Positions 7,153 through 14,831 of a stretch of 14,881 nt of DNA are shown here, piece after piece. The notes beneath the pieces are model-generated. The model did not search any database. It was not told where the DNA came from and saw only the letters and a list, made by a program, of their open reading frames with translations. The stretch lies in the NCBI GenBank assembly GCA_946481025.1, contig CAMLNA010000112.1, positions 1 to 14,881 of the forward strand, in the 5' to 3' direction. Source of the stretch: an uncultured Rivibacter sp. (GTDB lineage: Bacteria > Pseudomonadota > Gammaproteobacteria > Burkholderiales > Burkholderiaceae). The position numbers and the translations under genes were made by a program. Each line of letters starts with the position of its first letter. Position 1 is the first letter of the stretch.

Positions 7153-7172
7153 AGCCCGCCGTCCGGCGGGCT
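7153..7172 (+). terminator. Strong hairpin between lnt and glyQ
   Basis: A perfect 8-bp, GC-rich stem (AGCCCGCC at 7153-7160 with GGCGGGCT at 7165-7172) closes a 4-nt loop. Downstream is CGTCTTCACCC, with no real U-tract, so it is either a weak lnt terminator or a 5'-leader stem of glyQS mRNA if the TAAAAT promoter is used. The stem is seen directly; its role is inference. Confidence 0.4.
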
Positions 7173-7196
7173 CGTCTTCACCCAAAAGCACACCCG

Positions 7197-8123
7197 ATGC
7201 TGACCTTCCAGCAAATCATCCTGCGCCTGCAACAGTACTGGGACGCCCAGGGCTGCGCGCTGCTGCAACCCTATGACATGGAAGTGGGGGCCGGCACCAG
7301 CCACACCGCCACCTTCCTGCGCGCGCTGGGCCCCGAGCCCTGGAAGGCCGCCTACGTGCAGCCCAGCCGCCGCCCCAAGGACGGCCGCTACGGCGAGAAC
7401 CCGAACCGCCTGCAGCACTACTACCAGTACCAGGTGGTGCTCAAGCCGGCGCCGGCCAACATCCTCGAGCTGTATCTCGGTTCGTTGCAGGCGCTGGGCT
7501 TCGACCTGAAGAAGAACGACATCCGCTTCGTCGAGGACGACTGGGAGAACCCGACGCTCGGCTGCTGGGGCCTGGGCTGGGAGGTCTGGCTCAACGGCAT
7601 GGAAGTCACCCAGTTCACCTACTTCCAGCAGGTGGGCGGCATCGAGTGCAAGCCCATCACCGGCGAGATCACCTACGGCCTGGAGCGCCTGGCGATGTAC
7701 CTCCAGGGCGTGGACAACGTCTACGACCTGAAGTGGACCGAGGGCCTCAGCTACGGCGACGTCTACAAGCAGAACGAGGTCGAGCAGTCGGCCTACAACT
7801 TCGAGCACAGCGACGTCGAGTTCCTGCTGGGAGCCTTCGGCTCGCATGAAAGGCAGGCGCAGTACCTGATGCAGCAGCAGCTCGCGCTGCCGGCCTACGA
7901 GCAGGTGCTCAAGGCCGGCCACACCTTCAACCTGCTGGACGCCCGGGGCGCCATCAGCGTGACCGAGCGCGCCGCGTACATCGGCCGCATCCGCAACCTC
8001 GCGCGCGCCGTGGCGCAAAGCTACGTGGACAGCCGGGCGCGGCTGGGCTTCCCGATGGCGCCCAAGGCCTGGGCCGACGAAGTGATCGCGCAGATCGAGA
8101 AGAAGAAAGAGAAGGTGGCGTGA
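7197..8123 (+). CDS. glyQ: Glycyl-tRNA synthetase alpha subunit
   Basis: GlyQ carries the catalytic core of the bacterial alpha2beta2 glycyl-tRNA synthetase, which charges tRNA-Gly. The product is 308 residues (E. coli 303), starting [15 protein letters not shown]. Invariant segments: [85 protein letters not shown] and [16 protein letters not shown]. The ATG at 7197 matches the family start; the upstream in-frame sequence is unrelated. There is no obvious Shine-Dalgarno, only an A-rich CAAAAGCAC. The stop overlaps or abuts the glyS start, so the two subunits are probably made in equal amounts. The C-terminus ends in a short Lys/Glu run. Confidence 0.98.
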   Translation: MLTFQQIILRLQQYWDAQGCALLQPYDMEVGAGTSHTATFLRALGPEPWKAAYVQPSRRPKDGRYGENPNRLQHYYQYQVVLKPAPANILELYLGSLQALGFDLKKNDIRFVEDDWENPTLGCWGLGWEVWLNGMEVTQFTYFQQVGGIECKPITGEITYGLERLAMYLQGVDNVYDLKWTEGLSYGDVYKQNEVEQSAYNFEHSDVEFLLGAFGSHERQAQYLMQQQLALPAYEQVLKAGHTFNLLDARGAISVTERAAYIGRIRNLARAVAQSYVDSRARLGFPMAPKAWADEVIAQIEKKKEKVA

Positions 8124-8125
8124 CC

Positions 8126-10282
8126 ATGACGACGACCAAGAACCTGCTGGTGGAGCTGTTCGTCGAAGAGCTGCCGCCCAAGGCGCTGAAGAAGCTGGGC
8201 GAGTCATTCGCCGGCACGCTGGCCGATTCGCTGAAGGCGCAAGGCCTGGCCGGCGCCGACGCCCGGGTCACGCCGTTCGCGTCGCCGCGGCGGCTCGCGG
8301 TGCACGTCACCGGCGTGGCGGCCAAGGCCGCCGACAAGCCGGTGTCGCAGAAGCTCATGCCGGTGAGCGTGGGCCTCGACGCGCAAGGCCATGCGACGCA
8401 GGCGCTGCTGAAGAAGCTCTCGGCCCTGGGGGCGGGCCCCGAGGCGGTGCCGTCGCTCAAGCGCCAGATGGACGGCAAGGCCGAGGCGCTGTTCTTCGAC
8501 AGCGTGCTGCCCGGCGCCACGCTCGACGAAGGCCTGCAGAAGGCGCTCGACGAGACGCTGGCGAAGCTGCCCATTCCCAAGGTGATGAGCTACCAGCTCG
8601 AGGACGGCTGGACCAGCGTGAACTTCGTGCGCCCGGCCCATGGCCTGGTGGCGCTGCACGGCGCCGACGTGGTGCGCGTCTATGCGCTGGGCCTCAACAG
8701 CGGCCGCGAGACGCAGGGCCATCGCTTCGAGGCCGAGGTCGCGCGCATCGCGCTGCGCGACGCCGACAGCTACGCCGCCCAGCTCGAAGCCGAAGGCGCG
8801 GTGATCGCCGGCTTCGAGGCGCGCCGCGACGAGATCTCCCGCCAGTTGAAGGCCGCGGCCGAAAAGGCCGGGGGCACGCCGATCGACGACGAAGCGCTGC
8901 TCGACGAGGTGACGGCGCTGGTCGAGCGGCCCAACGTGCTGGTGGGCCAGTTCGAGCCGGCCTTCCTGGACGTGCCGCAGGAATGCCTCATCCTCACGAT
9001 GAAGGCCAACCAGAAGTACTTCCCGCTGCTCGACGCTGCCGGCAGGCTGACCAACAAGTTCCTGATCGTGAGCAACATCCGGCCGGCCGATGCGAGCGCG
9101 GTGGTCGGGGGCAACGAGCGGGTGGTCAGGCCGCGCCTGGCCGACGCCAAGTTCTTCTTCGACCAGGACCGCAGGAAGACGCTGGAATCGCGCGTGCCGG
9201 GGCTCGACAAGGTGGTCTACCACGGCAAGCTCGGCACGCAGGGCGAACGCGCCGAGCGCGTGCGCGCCATCGGCCACGCGGTGGTCAACCTGCTGCGCAT
9301 GGCGACAGTGCCCTACACCGTGGAGGCCAAGGACGAGTTCGACGTGCTCGACTCCAAGGTGCAGCAGGCCGCGCGGCTGGCCAAGACCGACCTGCTGACC
9401 GACATGGTGGGCGAGTTCCCCGAGCTGCAGGGCATCATGGGCGGCTACTACGCCCGTGCCGAAGGCCTGCGCGACGGCGTCGCCATCGCCATCGAAGACC
9501 ACTACAAGCCGCGCTTCGCCGGCGACAGCCTGCCGCGCAACCACAGCGGCACGGTGGTGGCGCTGGCCGACAAGCTCGAAACCCTGGTGGGCCTGTTCGG
9601 CATCGGGCAGCTGCCCACCGGCGACAAGGACCCGTTCGCGCTGCGCCGCCACGCGCTCGGCGTGATCCGCATCCTCACCGAGAAGAACCTGCCGCTGGAC
9701 CTGCCCGAGCTCATCGAGGCGGCCATCGGCGCGTTCCCGGCATCGACCGTGGCGCTGCAGCCGGACACCCGGGCCGCGCTGCTGGCCTTCTTCAGCGACC
9801 GCCTGGCCGTCTCCCTGCGCGAGCAGGGCTACAGCGCCCAGGAGGTGGACGCGGTGCTGGCGCTCGCGCCCGGGCGCCTCGGCGACGTGCCCAAGCGCCT
9901 GGCCGCCGTGCGCGCCTTCGCCGCGCTGCAGGAGGCCGCGTCGCTGGCGGCAGCCAACAAGCGCGTGGGCAACATCCTGAAGAAGGCCGAGGGAGCGGTC
10001 GAGGCCCGGGTCGATGCGGCGCTGCTCAAGGAGGCTGCCGAGGCCGCGCTCAACGAGGCGCTGCAACGGGTGAAGCCCGAGGCCGACGCGGCGTTCGATC
10101 GCGGCGACTACACCGTTTCGCTGCAGGCCCTGGCGGCGCTGAAGGAGCCGGTGGACACGTTCTTCGACAAGGTGATGGTCAATGCCGAAGACCCCGCATT
10201 GCGGGCCAACCGCCTGGGCCTGCTGGCCACCCTGCATGCGGCGATGAACCGCGTGGCCGACCTGTCGCGCCTGGCCGCCTGA
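8126..10282 (+). CDS. glyS: Glycyl-tRNA synthetase beta subunit
   Basis: GlyS is the tRNA-binding partner of GlyQ. The 718-residue product has the typical start KNLLVELFVEELPPKALKKL, then TPFASPRRLAVHV, QECLILTMKANQKYFPLLD, NERVVRPRLADAKFFFDQD, PELQGIMGGYYA and DPFALRRHALGVIRIL, ending in an anticodon-binding (DALR-like) C-terminus (about 590-700). The ATG at 8126 is chosen: it follows glyQ by 2 nt and has GAAGG about 10 nt upstream. A GTG at 8120 overlapping the glyQ stop (GTGA) would add only two residues and cannot be excluded. The length is normal for the family (E. coli 689), with no truncation. gmhB follows after 22 nt. Confidence 0.98.
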   Translation: MTTTKNLLVELFVEELPPKALKKLGESFAGTLADSLKAQGLAGADARVTPFASPRRLAVHVTGVAAKAADKPVSQKLMPVSVGLDAQGHATQALLKKLSALGAGPEAVPSLKRQMDGKAEALFFDSVLPGATLDEGLQKALDETLAKLPIPKVMSYQLEDGWTSVNFVRPAHGLVALHGADVVRVYALGLNSGRETQGHRFEAEVARIALRDADSYAAQLEAEGAVIAGFEARRDEISRQLKAAAEKAGGTPIDDEALLDEVTALVERPNVLVGQFEPAFLDVPQECLILTMKANQKYFPLLDAAGRLTNKFLIVSNIRPADASAVVGGNERVVRPRLADAKFFFDQDRRKTLESRVPGLDKVVYHGKLGTQGERAERVRAIGHAVVNLLRMATVPYTVEAKDEFDVLDSKVQQAARLAKTDLLTDMVGEFPELQGIMGGYYARAEGLRDGVAIAIEDHYKPRFAGDSLPRNHSGTVVALADKLETLVGLFGIGQLPTGDKDPFALRRHALGVIRILTEKNLPLDLPELIEAAIGAFPASTVALQPDTRAALLAFFSDRLAVSLREQGYSAQEVDAVLALAPGRLGDVPKRLAAVRAFAALQEAASLAAANKRVGNILKKAEGAVEARVDAALLKEAAEAALNEALQRVKPEADAAFDRGDYTVSLQALAALKEPVDTFFDKVMVNAEDPALRANRLGLLATLHAAMNRVADLSRLAA

Positions 10283-10304
10283 TGCGCAGCAGCGAGCAAG
10301 CCGC

Positions 10305-10928
10305 ATGAAACTCATCATCCTCGACCGCGACGGCACCCTCAACGAGGACCGCGACGACTACGTGAAGTCGCCCGACGAGTGGGTGCCGCTGCCCGGCGCG
10401 CTGGAGGCGGTGGCGCGGCTCAACCATGCAGGCTGGCACGTGGTGCTTGCCACCAACCAGTCGGGCATCGGCCGGGGCCTGTTCGACATGGCGGCGCTCA
10501 ATGCCATGCACGTCAAGATGAACCAGATGCTGGCCCACCACGGCGGCCGGATCGATGCGGTGTTCTTCTGCCCGCACGAGCCCGACGCGCAGTGCACCTG
10601 CCGCAAGCCGCTGCCCGGCTTGTACGAGCAGATCTCCGAGCGCTACGGCGTCGACCTGAAGGAGGTGCCCACCGTGGGCGACTCCCTGCGCGACCTGCAG
10701 GCCGGCGCGGCGGTGGGCTGCGAGACGCATTTCGTGCGCACCGGCAAGGCTGCGCGCCTGAACGACACCCAGGTGTCGCAGCTGCTGCAGCAGGTGCCGG
10801 GCACCCAGGTGCACAAGGACCTGGCTGCGTTTGCCGAGTTCGTCATCGCACGCGACCGGCGGGCCAAGGCCGGTGCGCGCGGCGATACGTCCGTGCCGGC
10901 CCACAGCGGCCCCGGGGAGCTGCGTTGA
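10305..10928 (+). CDS. gmhB: D-glycero-beta-D-manno-heptose-1,7-bisphosphate 7-phosphatase
   Basis: GmhB removes the 7-phosphate of heptose bisphosphate in the ADP-heptose pathway that supplies the LPS inner core. It is a cytoplasmic HAD-family phosphatase. HAD motifs in the 207-residue product: nucleophile and acid/base Asp7 and Asp9 in LDRDGTLN, motif II ATNQSG (49-54), Lys101 after the zinc loop, and motif IV GDSLRDLQAG (125-134). The zinc-binding loop CPHEPDAQCTC carries Cys89, His91, Cys97 and Cys99, as in E. coli GmhB. The C-terminus from about 185 is a short Arg/Ala-rich tail beyond the fold. The ATG at 10305 gives the family start MKLIILDRDG. The stop TGA shares its A with the ATG of plsC (1-nt overlap). 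Confidence 0.96.
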   Translation: MKLIILDRDGTLNEDRDDYVKSPDEWVPLPGALEAVARLNHAGWHVVLATNQSGIGRGLFDMAALNAMHVKMNQMLAHHGGRIDAVFFCPHEPDAQCTCRKPLPGLYEQISERYGVDLKEVPTVGDSLRDLQAGAAVGCETHFVRTGKAARLNDTQVSQLLQQVPGTQVHKDLAAFAEFVIARDRRAKAGARGDTSVPAHSGPGELR

Positions 10929-11701
10929 TGCTGGCCGCCATCCGTTCCTTCCTCTTTCTGCTGTGGATGTCGGTCACGGTGGTGCCCTGGGCGCTTGCCG
11001 TCCTCGTCGCCTCGATCTTCCTGCGCGGCAACCCGGTGTACTGGATGTGCGCCGGCTGGCTGCGCGTGTCGATCTGGGGCGCGCGCGTCATTTGCGGCGT
11101 GCGCCACCGCGTGCAGGGCATGGAGCACCTGCCGTCGGCCGACGTGCTGGCGCCGGTGATCCTTTGCCCGAAGCACCAGTCCACCTGGGAAACATTTGCC
11201 TTCCCCACGCTGATGTCGCACCCGCTGAGCTACGTGTTCAAGCGCGAGCTGCTGTACATCCCGTTTTTCGGCTGGGCGATGAGCCGGCTCGACATGATCC
11301 ACATCGACCGCAGCAAGCGGGCCGAAGCGTGGAACCGGGTGGCCGAGCAGGGCCGCGAGTTCATGTCGCGCGGCAACTGGGTGATCATGTTCCCGGAGGG
11401 CACGCGCACGCAGCGCGGCAGCCAGGGCGTCTACAAGAGCGGCGCCACGCGGCTCGCGGTGGCCACCGGCGCGCCGGTGGTGCCCATCGCGGTGACCTCG
11501 GCGCGCTGCTGGCCGCGCAAGAGCTTCGTGCTGCGGCCGGGCGTGATCGACATCTCCATCGGCAAGCCGATCCCGTCGCAAGGCCGTGATGCCGACTCGC
11601 TGATGCGCGAGATCGAAGCCTGGATCGAGGCCGAGATGCGGCGCCTCGATCCCGAGGCTTATGCGGCCCTAGACCAGCGCGGTCGCGAACAGGCCGCGTG
11701 A
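10928..11701 (+). CDS. plsC: 1-acyl-sn-glycerol-3-phosphate acyltransferase (PlsC family)
   Basis: PlsC acylates lysophosphatidic acid to phosphatidic acid, the precursor of all membrane phospholipids, at the inner membrane. The 257-residue product has an N-terminal hydrophobic segment (about 5-33) and the acyltransferase blocks: motif I KHQSTWETF with His83, motif II YVFKRELLYIPFFGW (102-116), motif III FPEGTR (155-160) and motif IV VPIAVT (185-190). Motif I is HX4E (His83, Glu88) rather than the textbook HX4D; I believe this is usual in betaproteobacterial members. It overlaps gmhB by 1 nt (TGATG), implying coupling. Its last 11 codons overlap the end of the convergent lipoprotein gene. A related lysophospholipid or ornithine-lipid acyltransferase is possible, but the arrangement favours PlsC. 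Confidence 0.92.
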   Translation: MLAAIRSFLFLLWMSVTVVPWALAVLVASIFLRGNPVYWMCAGWLRVSIWGARVICGVRHRVQGMEHLPSADVLAPVILCPKHQSTWETFAFPTLMSHPLSYVFKRELLYIPFFGWAMSRLDMIHIDRSKRAEAWNRVAEQGREFMSRGNWVIMFPEGTRTQRGSQGVYKSGATRLAVATGAPVVPIAVTSARCWPRKSFVLRPGVIDISIGKPIPSQGRDADSLMREIEAWIEAEMRRLDPEAYAALDQRGREQAA

Positions 11702-13810
11702 GCCGGCCAGCAGCAGGCGGTCGCCCAGCCACAGCGCGGCGTCGAGGTTGAGCGCGTCGGAGCCGAAAGGCACCGTCTGCCAGGGCGTGTCCTGGCGGGT
11801 CCAGCTCACTCCGTCCGACGAACGCAGCAGGAGCCCCGAGCCGCCAGTGGCCACGAACGCGCTGCCGGTCCACACCACCGCAGCGAGGCCGTAGTTCGTG
11901 CCGGAACTGCGCGGCGTCCAGGTGAGGCCCGCATCGTCGCTGGTCAGCACGGTGCCGCCGTCGCCCACCGCCACCCAGCGTGTGGGCGAGGCGGCAACGG
12001 CCTGCAGCGCCTGCGTCGTGCCGCTGGCGCGCTGCGTCCAGGTCGTGCCGTCGTCGGACGTGAGCAGCACGCCGCCCACGCCCGCGGCCACGAAACGCGC
12101 GCCGAGCCAGAACACGTCGTTGAGCCGGGTCGACACCGGCAGCGTGCGCGGCGTCCAGGTGACGCCGTCGGGCGAGGTCGCGAGGCCGAAGCCGGTGAGT
12201 GAGCCGCCCACCGCCACCAGCAGCGTGGGAGAGGCCCCCAGCCGGCCGTTGAAGGGCACGTGGCTGCCGGGGGTCCACGCCAGCCCGTCGGTGGAGGTGT
12301 AGAGGTACTGGTTGGCGGCCACCTGCACGACGGCCGCGAACCGGCCAAGTGCCTCGGACCACACGGCGTCGAGGAAGAGGTTGATGCCGGCGTCGCTGAC
12401 CGACGTGCCGAAGGTCCAGGTGCTGCCGCCGTCGGTGCTGGCGGCGCTGCGGTCGGACTGCGGCACCGCGACGATGCGGCCCTGCGGCGACCGCGCCAGC
12501 GCGCGCCAGCCCATGCTGGTGACGCGCAGCGCCCAGGCCTGCCCGTCGTCCGACGTCCACACGGATGCCTGGCCGGCTCCGTTGGCGCCCAGCGCGACGA
12601 AGCGGTTGCCCGTGTGCACCACGCGGCGGGGCCAGCCCATCGGCAGGTCGACCCGGGTCCAGGAGAGGCCGTCGCTGGAGTGGGCGGTGCAGTAGGCGCC
12701 GACGGCCACCCAGCGGCCGCCGCCCGGCGCGCGCGCGAACCCCTGGAAGTGGCCCAGGCCGCTGGCGCGGGGGGTCCAGTTGATGCCGTCGGGCGACGTG
12801 AGGATGCGGCTGGGCGAGTTGTTCGACGCCGCGGTGGCGGCGACCACCAGCACGCCGTCGCTGCCCAGGCCGGTGAAATCGTCGGTCACGCCGGCGCTGC
12901 GAACGGTCCAGGCCACGCCGTCGGGCGAGGTCAGCACCGTGCCGGAGGCACCCACCGCGACGAAGAAGCTGCCGGCCCAGACCACGCGGTGCAGGTGGCT
13001 GCCGGTCGCGGCGGTGCGCAGCGTCCAGGTGATGCCGTCCGGTGAACTGAGCAGGCTGCCGTCGTCGCCCACGGCCACCCACACCGTGCCGTTGCCGGCC
13101 GCGGCATTCAGGTCGCCCGGCGTGGCGGGCAAGGAGCGGCCCGTCCAGGTCAGCCCGTCGGGCGACGTGCGCATGCCGGCAAAACCGACCGCCACGAACA
13201 GCTTGCCGTCCCAGGCCACGTCGTCCAGGTTGGCCAGCGCGGCTCTTTCGTTCCAGACCTGGGGCGCGGCGTCGGTGGAGGTGCTGATGGCGCTGCCCAC
13301 GCTCACCAGCAGCGAGCCGTTCCAGGCCAGTCCGCCCTCGACGCGCGGCCCGAGCACGCGCGTGGTGAAGGCCGAGGCGGCCAGCACGCTGAACGATGCC
13401 GAACTTTGCGCGCTGCCGCCGGCGGTGGTGACGCGCAGCGGCCCGCTGCCGGCCCCGGCGGGCACACGCGCCACGATCTGCGTCGCATTGGCGCTTTGCA
13501 CCTGTGCCGGCGTGCCGTTGAAGGTGACGCTGTTGCCTGCCGCCGTTGGGGCGAAGTTCAAGCCCTCGATCGTGACGTCGGTGTCGGGCGCCCCGGCGCC
13601 CGGGGTGAAGCCGGCGATCAACGGGGGCGTGTTGCCGGCAGGCGGCGCCGGCGGGGTGGGCAGCGGTGCCGGGCTGCCGCCGCCTCCACCGCCGCCGCAG
13701 CCGGCCAGCGGAAGCGTCGCGACCGCCATCCAGGTTGCGTGCAGCAGGGCGCGGCGCGCGAGTCGAAGCTCGTCCGGCGATTCGTCCAAAGGCGCTGCGC
13801 TCTCGGCCAT
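11669..13810 (-). CDS. Predicted outer-membrane lipoprotein with IPT/TIG domain and 14 BNR/Asp-box-type propeller repeats
   Basis: 713 residues. The N-terminus has a charged leader with an Arg pair (Arg19-Arg20), a hydrophobic stretch and lipobox LAGC with Cys38, followed by seven Gly and a Pro/Ala linker. Gly at +2 predicts outer-membrane sorting; the RR pair might allow Tat export. Residues about 62-143 look like an IPT/TIG immunoglobulin-like domain (ITPGAG-type opening, IEGLNFAP, VTFNGTPAQV). From about 159 to the end run repeats of about 40 residues with a VAVG strand and an Asp-box (S/T-x-D-G-x-x-W-T, e.g. TSPDGVTWTPR). Asp-boxes begin near 178 (degenerate), 215, 255, 294, 338, 378, 419, 458, 505, 545, 584, 623 and 663, and a 14th strand (LLLAG, 699-703) ends the chain. 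No catalytic sialidase Arg triad was recognised, so binding or scaffolding is more likely than enzymatic activity. The ATG at 13810 has AGGAGG 4 nt upstream. Function unknown. Confidence 0.85.
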   Translation of the reverse strand: MAESAAPLDESPDELRLARRALLHATWMAVATLPLAGCGGGGGGGSPAPLPTPPAPPAGNTPPLIAGFTPGAGAPDTDVTIEGLNFAPTAAGNSVTFNGTPAQVQSANATQIVARVPAGAGSGPLRVTTAGGSAQSSASFSVLAASAFTTRVLGPRVEGGLAWNGSLLVSVGSAISTSTDAAPQVWNERAALANLDDVAWDGKLFVAVGFAGMRTSPDGLTWTGRSLPATPGDLNAAAGNGTVWVAVGDDGSLLSSPDGITWTLRTAATGSHLHRVVWAGSFFVAVGASGTVLTSPDGVAWTVRSAGVTDDFTGLGSDGVLVVAATAASNNSPSRILTSPDGINWTPRASGLGHFQGFARAPGGGRWVAVGAYCTAHSSDGLSWTRVDLPMGWPRRVVHTGNRFVALGANGAGQASVWTSDDGQAWALRVTSMGWRALARSPQGRIVAVPQSDRSAASTDGGSTWTFGTSVSDAGINLFLDAVWSEALGRFAAVVQVAANQYLYTSTDGLAWTPGSHVPFNGRLGASPTLLVAVGGSLTGFGLATSPDGVTWTPRTLPVSTRLNDVFWLGARFVAAGVGGVLLTSDDGTTWTQRASGTTQALQAVAASPTRWVAVGDGGTVLTSDDAGLTWTPRSSGTNYGLAAVVWTGSAFVATGGSGLLLRSSDGVSWTRQDTPWQTVPFGSDALNLDAALWLGDRLLLAGSRGLFATALV
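11672..13336 (-). repeat. Array of about 40-codon repeats coding for propeller blades
   Basis: The lipoprotein coding region repeats about every 120 bases. Similarity is visible in DNA as well as protein: near-copies of a GCCGTCGGGCGA core (plus strand) recur around 12165, 12786, 12918 and 13157, with diverged versions at 13037 and elsewhere. It is an amplified coding repeat, not a non-coding satellite. Confidence 0.8.
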
Positions 13811-13814
13811 GACC

Positions 13815-13820
13815 CCTCCT
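13815..13820 (-). promoter_or_regulatory. Shine-Dalgarno of the propeller lipoprotein gene
   Basis: A full AGGAGG on the minus strand lies 4 nt before the ATG at 13810. It is the best ribosome site in the window and fixes the start just ahead of a proper lipoprotein signal; the reading frame is open further upstream to 14056 but without such support. Confidence 0.75.
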
Positions 13821-13887
13821 CGTTCGCGTTCGCGTGCGGCAACGTGTGTGTGTCGTTCGAGGCGCGGAGTCTGCCATGGCCCGCCTC

Positions 13888-13893
13888 TATACT
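13888..13893 (+). promoter_or_regulatory. -10 element of the YgjP-like gene (possible leaderless start); overlapping minus-strand TATA
   Basis: TATACT (5 of 6 matches) ends 8 nt before the ATG at 13902, so transcription would begin at or within 1-2 nt of the start codon. No Shine-Dalgarno lies between. No clear -35 was found. The complementary strand reads AGTATAGA, which could serve as a -10 (TATAGA) for the divergent lipoprotein gene, with a leader of about 70 nt. Confidence 0.5.
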
Positions 13894-13901
13894 GCCGGCC
13901 C

Positions 13902-14813
13902 ATGACGCGCCGGGCACTCGAGGCCGAATCCTCACAGTTCGTCCTGCCGCTCTTCGGTGACGAGGAGCCGCAGGGCGTGACGCCGCCGCCGGCCGTTGCC
14001 CAGCCGGCCCGAGAGCCGGCTCTTTCGCCGCGCGCGCTGCAGGCGTCGCCGGTCACGGTGTTCCGGCACCCGCGCGCCGACCGCGAGATCCAGCTTGGCG
14101 ACGCCCTCGTGGGCTACGAATTCCAGCGCGCCAGGCGCCGCACCATCGGCATGGTCGTCGGGGCGGAAGGCCTCTCGGTCCGGGCGCCGCGCTGGGTCAC
14201 GCTGGCCGACGTGGAGGCCGCGCTGGTCGAACGTTCCAAGTGGATCCGCAGCAAGCTCGCGGAGCAGCGCGACCGCGCGCGCAGGCACGAGGCCTCGCGC
14301 ATCGAGTGGCGCGACGGGACCAGCCTGCCCTTCCTCGGCGAAACCGTGATCGTGGTGCTGGACCCGCGGGTGGCCGGCGCCGTGCTCAACACCGATGCCG
14401 CAGCCCTGCCTGGCGTGCCCAGGCTCACGCTGCACGTGGGACTGCCGCACCACGCCGAACCCGAGCAGATCCGTGACGCGGTGCAGTCGTGGCTGCAGCG
14501 CCAGGCGAAGCGGGTGTTCGAGGAGCGCTGCCAGCTGTTTGCCGAGCGCCTGGGGGTGCGCGTCAAGCGCCTGTCGCTGAGCTCGGCACAGACCCGCTGG
14601 GGCAGCGCCAGCGTCGACGGCTCCATCCGCCTGAACTGGCGGCTGGTGCACTTCGCGATGCCCACCATCGACTACGTGGTGGCGCACGAGCTGGCGCACC
14701 TGCGGCACATGGACCACAGCCCGCGCTTCTGGGACGTGGTGCGCTCGGTGATCCCCGACGTCGACGCCGCCCGGGGGCGGCTCAAGGACGAGGTGCTGCC
14801 GGCGCTGGAGTGA
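13902..14813 (+). CDS. YgjP-like (DUF45) zinc metallopeptidase-domain protein
   Basis: 303 residues, no signal peptide, probably cytoplasmic. The C-terminal half is the YgjP/SprT-like fold. The zinc site is HELAH (His262, Glu263, His266), followed by LRHMDHSPRFW, where His272 is the likely third ligand. TRWGSAS (231-237) stands where many relatives have TRWGSCS, so the usual Cys is Ala here. Residues 1-50 are a Pro/Ala-rich extension of no recognised domain; the family part begins near FRHPRADREIQLGD. Residues 75-125 contain RRRTIGMVVGAEGLSVRAP, typical of the family. The ATG at 13902 follows TATACT by 8 nt and has no ribosome site. E. coli YgjP has been tied to nucleotide pyrophosphatase activity, and the HExxH site suggests a metallopeptidase; the substrate here is unknown. 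It is divergent from the lipoprotein gene and convergent with the next gene. Confidence 0.88.
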   Translation: MTRRALEAESSQFVLPLFGDEEPQGVTPPPAVAQPAREPALSPRALQASPVTVFRHPRADREIQLGDALVGYEFQRARRRTIGMVVGAEGLSVRAPRWVTLADVEAALVERSKWIRSKLAEQRDRARRHEASRIEWRDGTSLPFLGETVIVVLDPRVAGAVLNTDAAALPGVPRLTLHVGLPHHAEPEQIRDAVQSWLQRQAKRVFEERCQLFAERLGVRVKRLSLSSAQTRWGSASVDGSIRLNWRLVHFAMPTIDYVVAHELAHLRHMDHSPRFWDVVRSVIPDVDAARGRLKDEVLPALE

Positions 14814-14831
14814 CGCGCCGCCGGCGTCACT
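14809..14831. terminator. Hairpin whose stem holds both convergent stop codons
   Basis: A perfect 8-bp stem (AGTGACGC at 14809-14816 with GCGTCACT at 14824-14831) and 7-nt loop spans the ends of the YgjP-like gene and the convergent gene. The two TGA stops (14811-14813 plus; 14829-14827 minus) pair with each other. No U-tract follows on either strand, so it is at most a compact bidirectional or Rho-assisted end, or an mRNA 3'-end stabiliser. Confidence 0.35.

Noticed and set aside
5416..7191. Minus-strand open frame (591 codons) opposite lnt
   Set aside because: Shadow of lnt; composition is Gln/Arg/Gly-rich with no recognisable motif.
8204..10342. Very long minus-strand open frame (712 codons) opposite glyS
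   Set aside because: It is the complement of a well-conserved glyS reading frame in GC-rich DNA, where antisense stops are rare. Its translation is low-complexity (R/G/A/H/Q-rich) with no domain or start signal.
13844..13853. Short GT dinucleotide run upstream of the lipoprotein gene
   Set aside because: Only five units; too short to claim a phase-variable tract.
11385..13877. Minus-strand open frame (830 codons) in another frame of the lipoprotein gene
   Set aside because: Arg-rich out-of-frame reading. The real frame has a strong ribosome site, lipobox and regular repeats.
12780..13901. Upstream in-frame extension of the YgjP-like gene across the lipoprotein gene
   Set aside because: It is antisense to the repeat array and low in complexity. 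Family similarity begins only after 13902, next to a -10 element.
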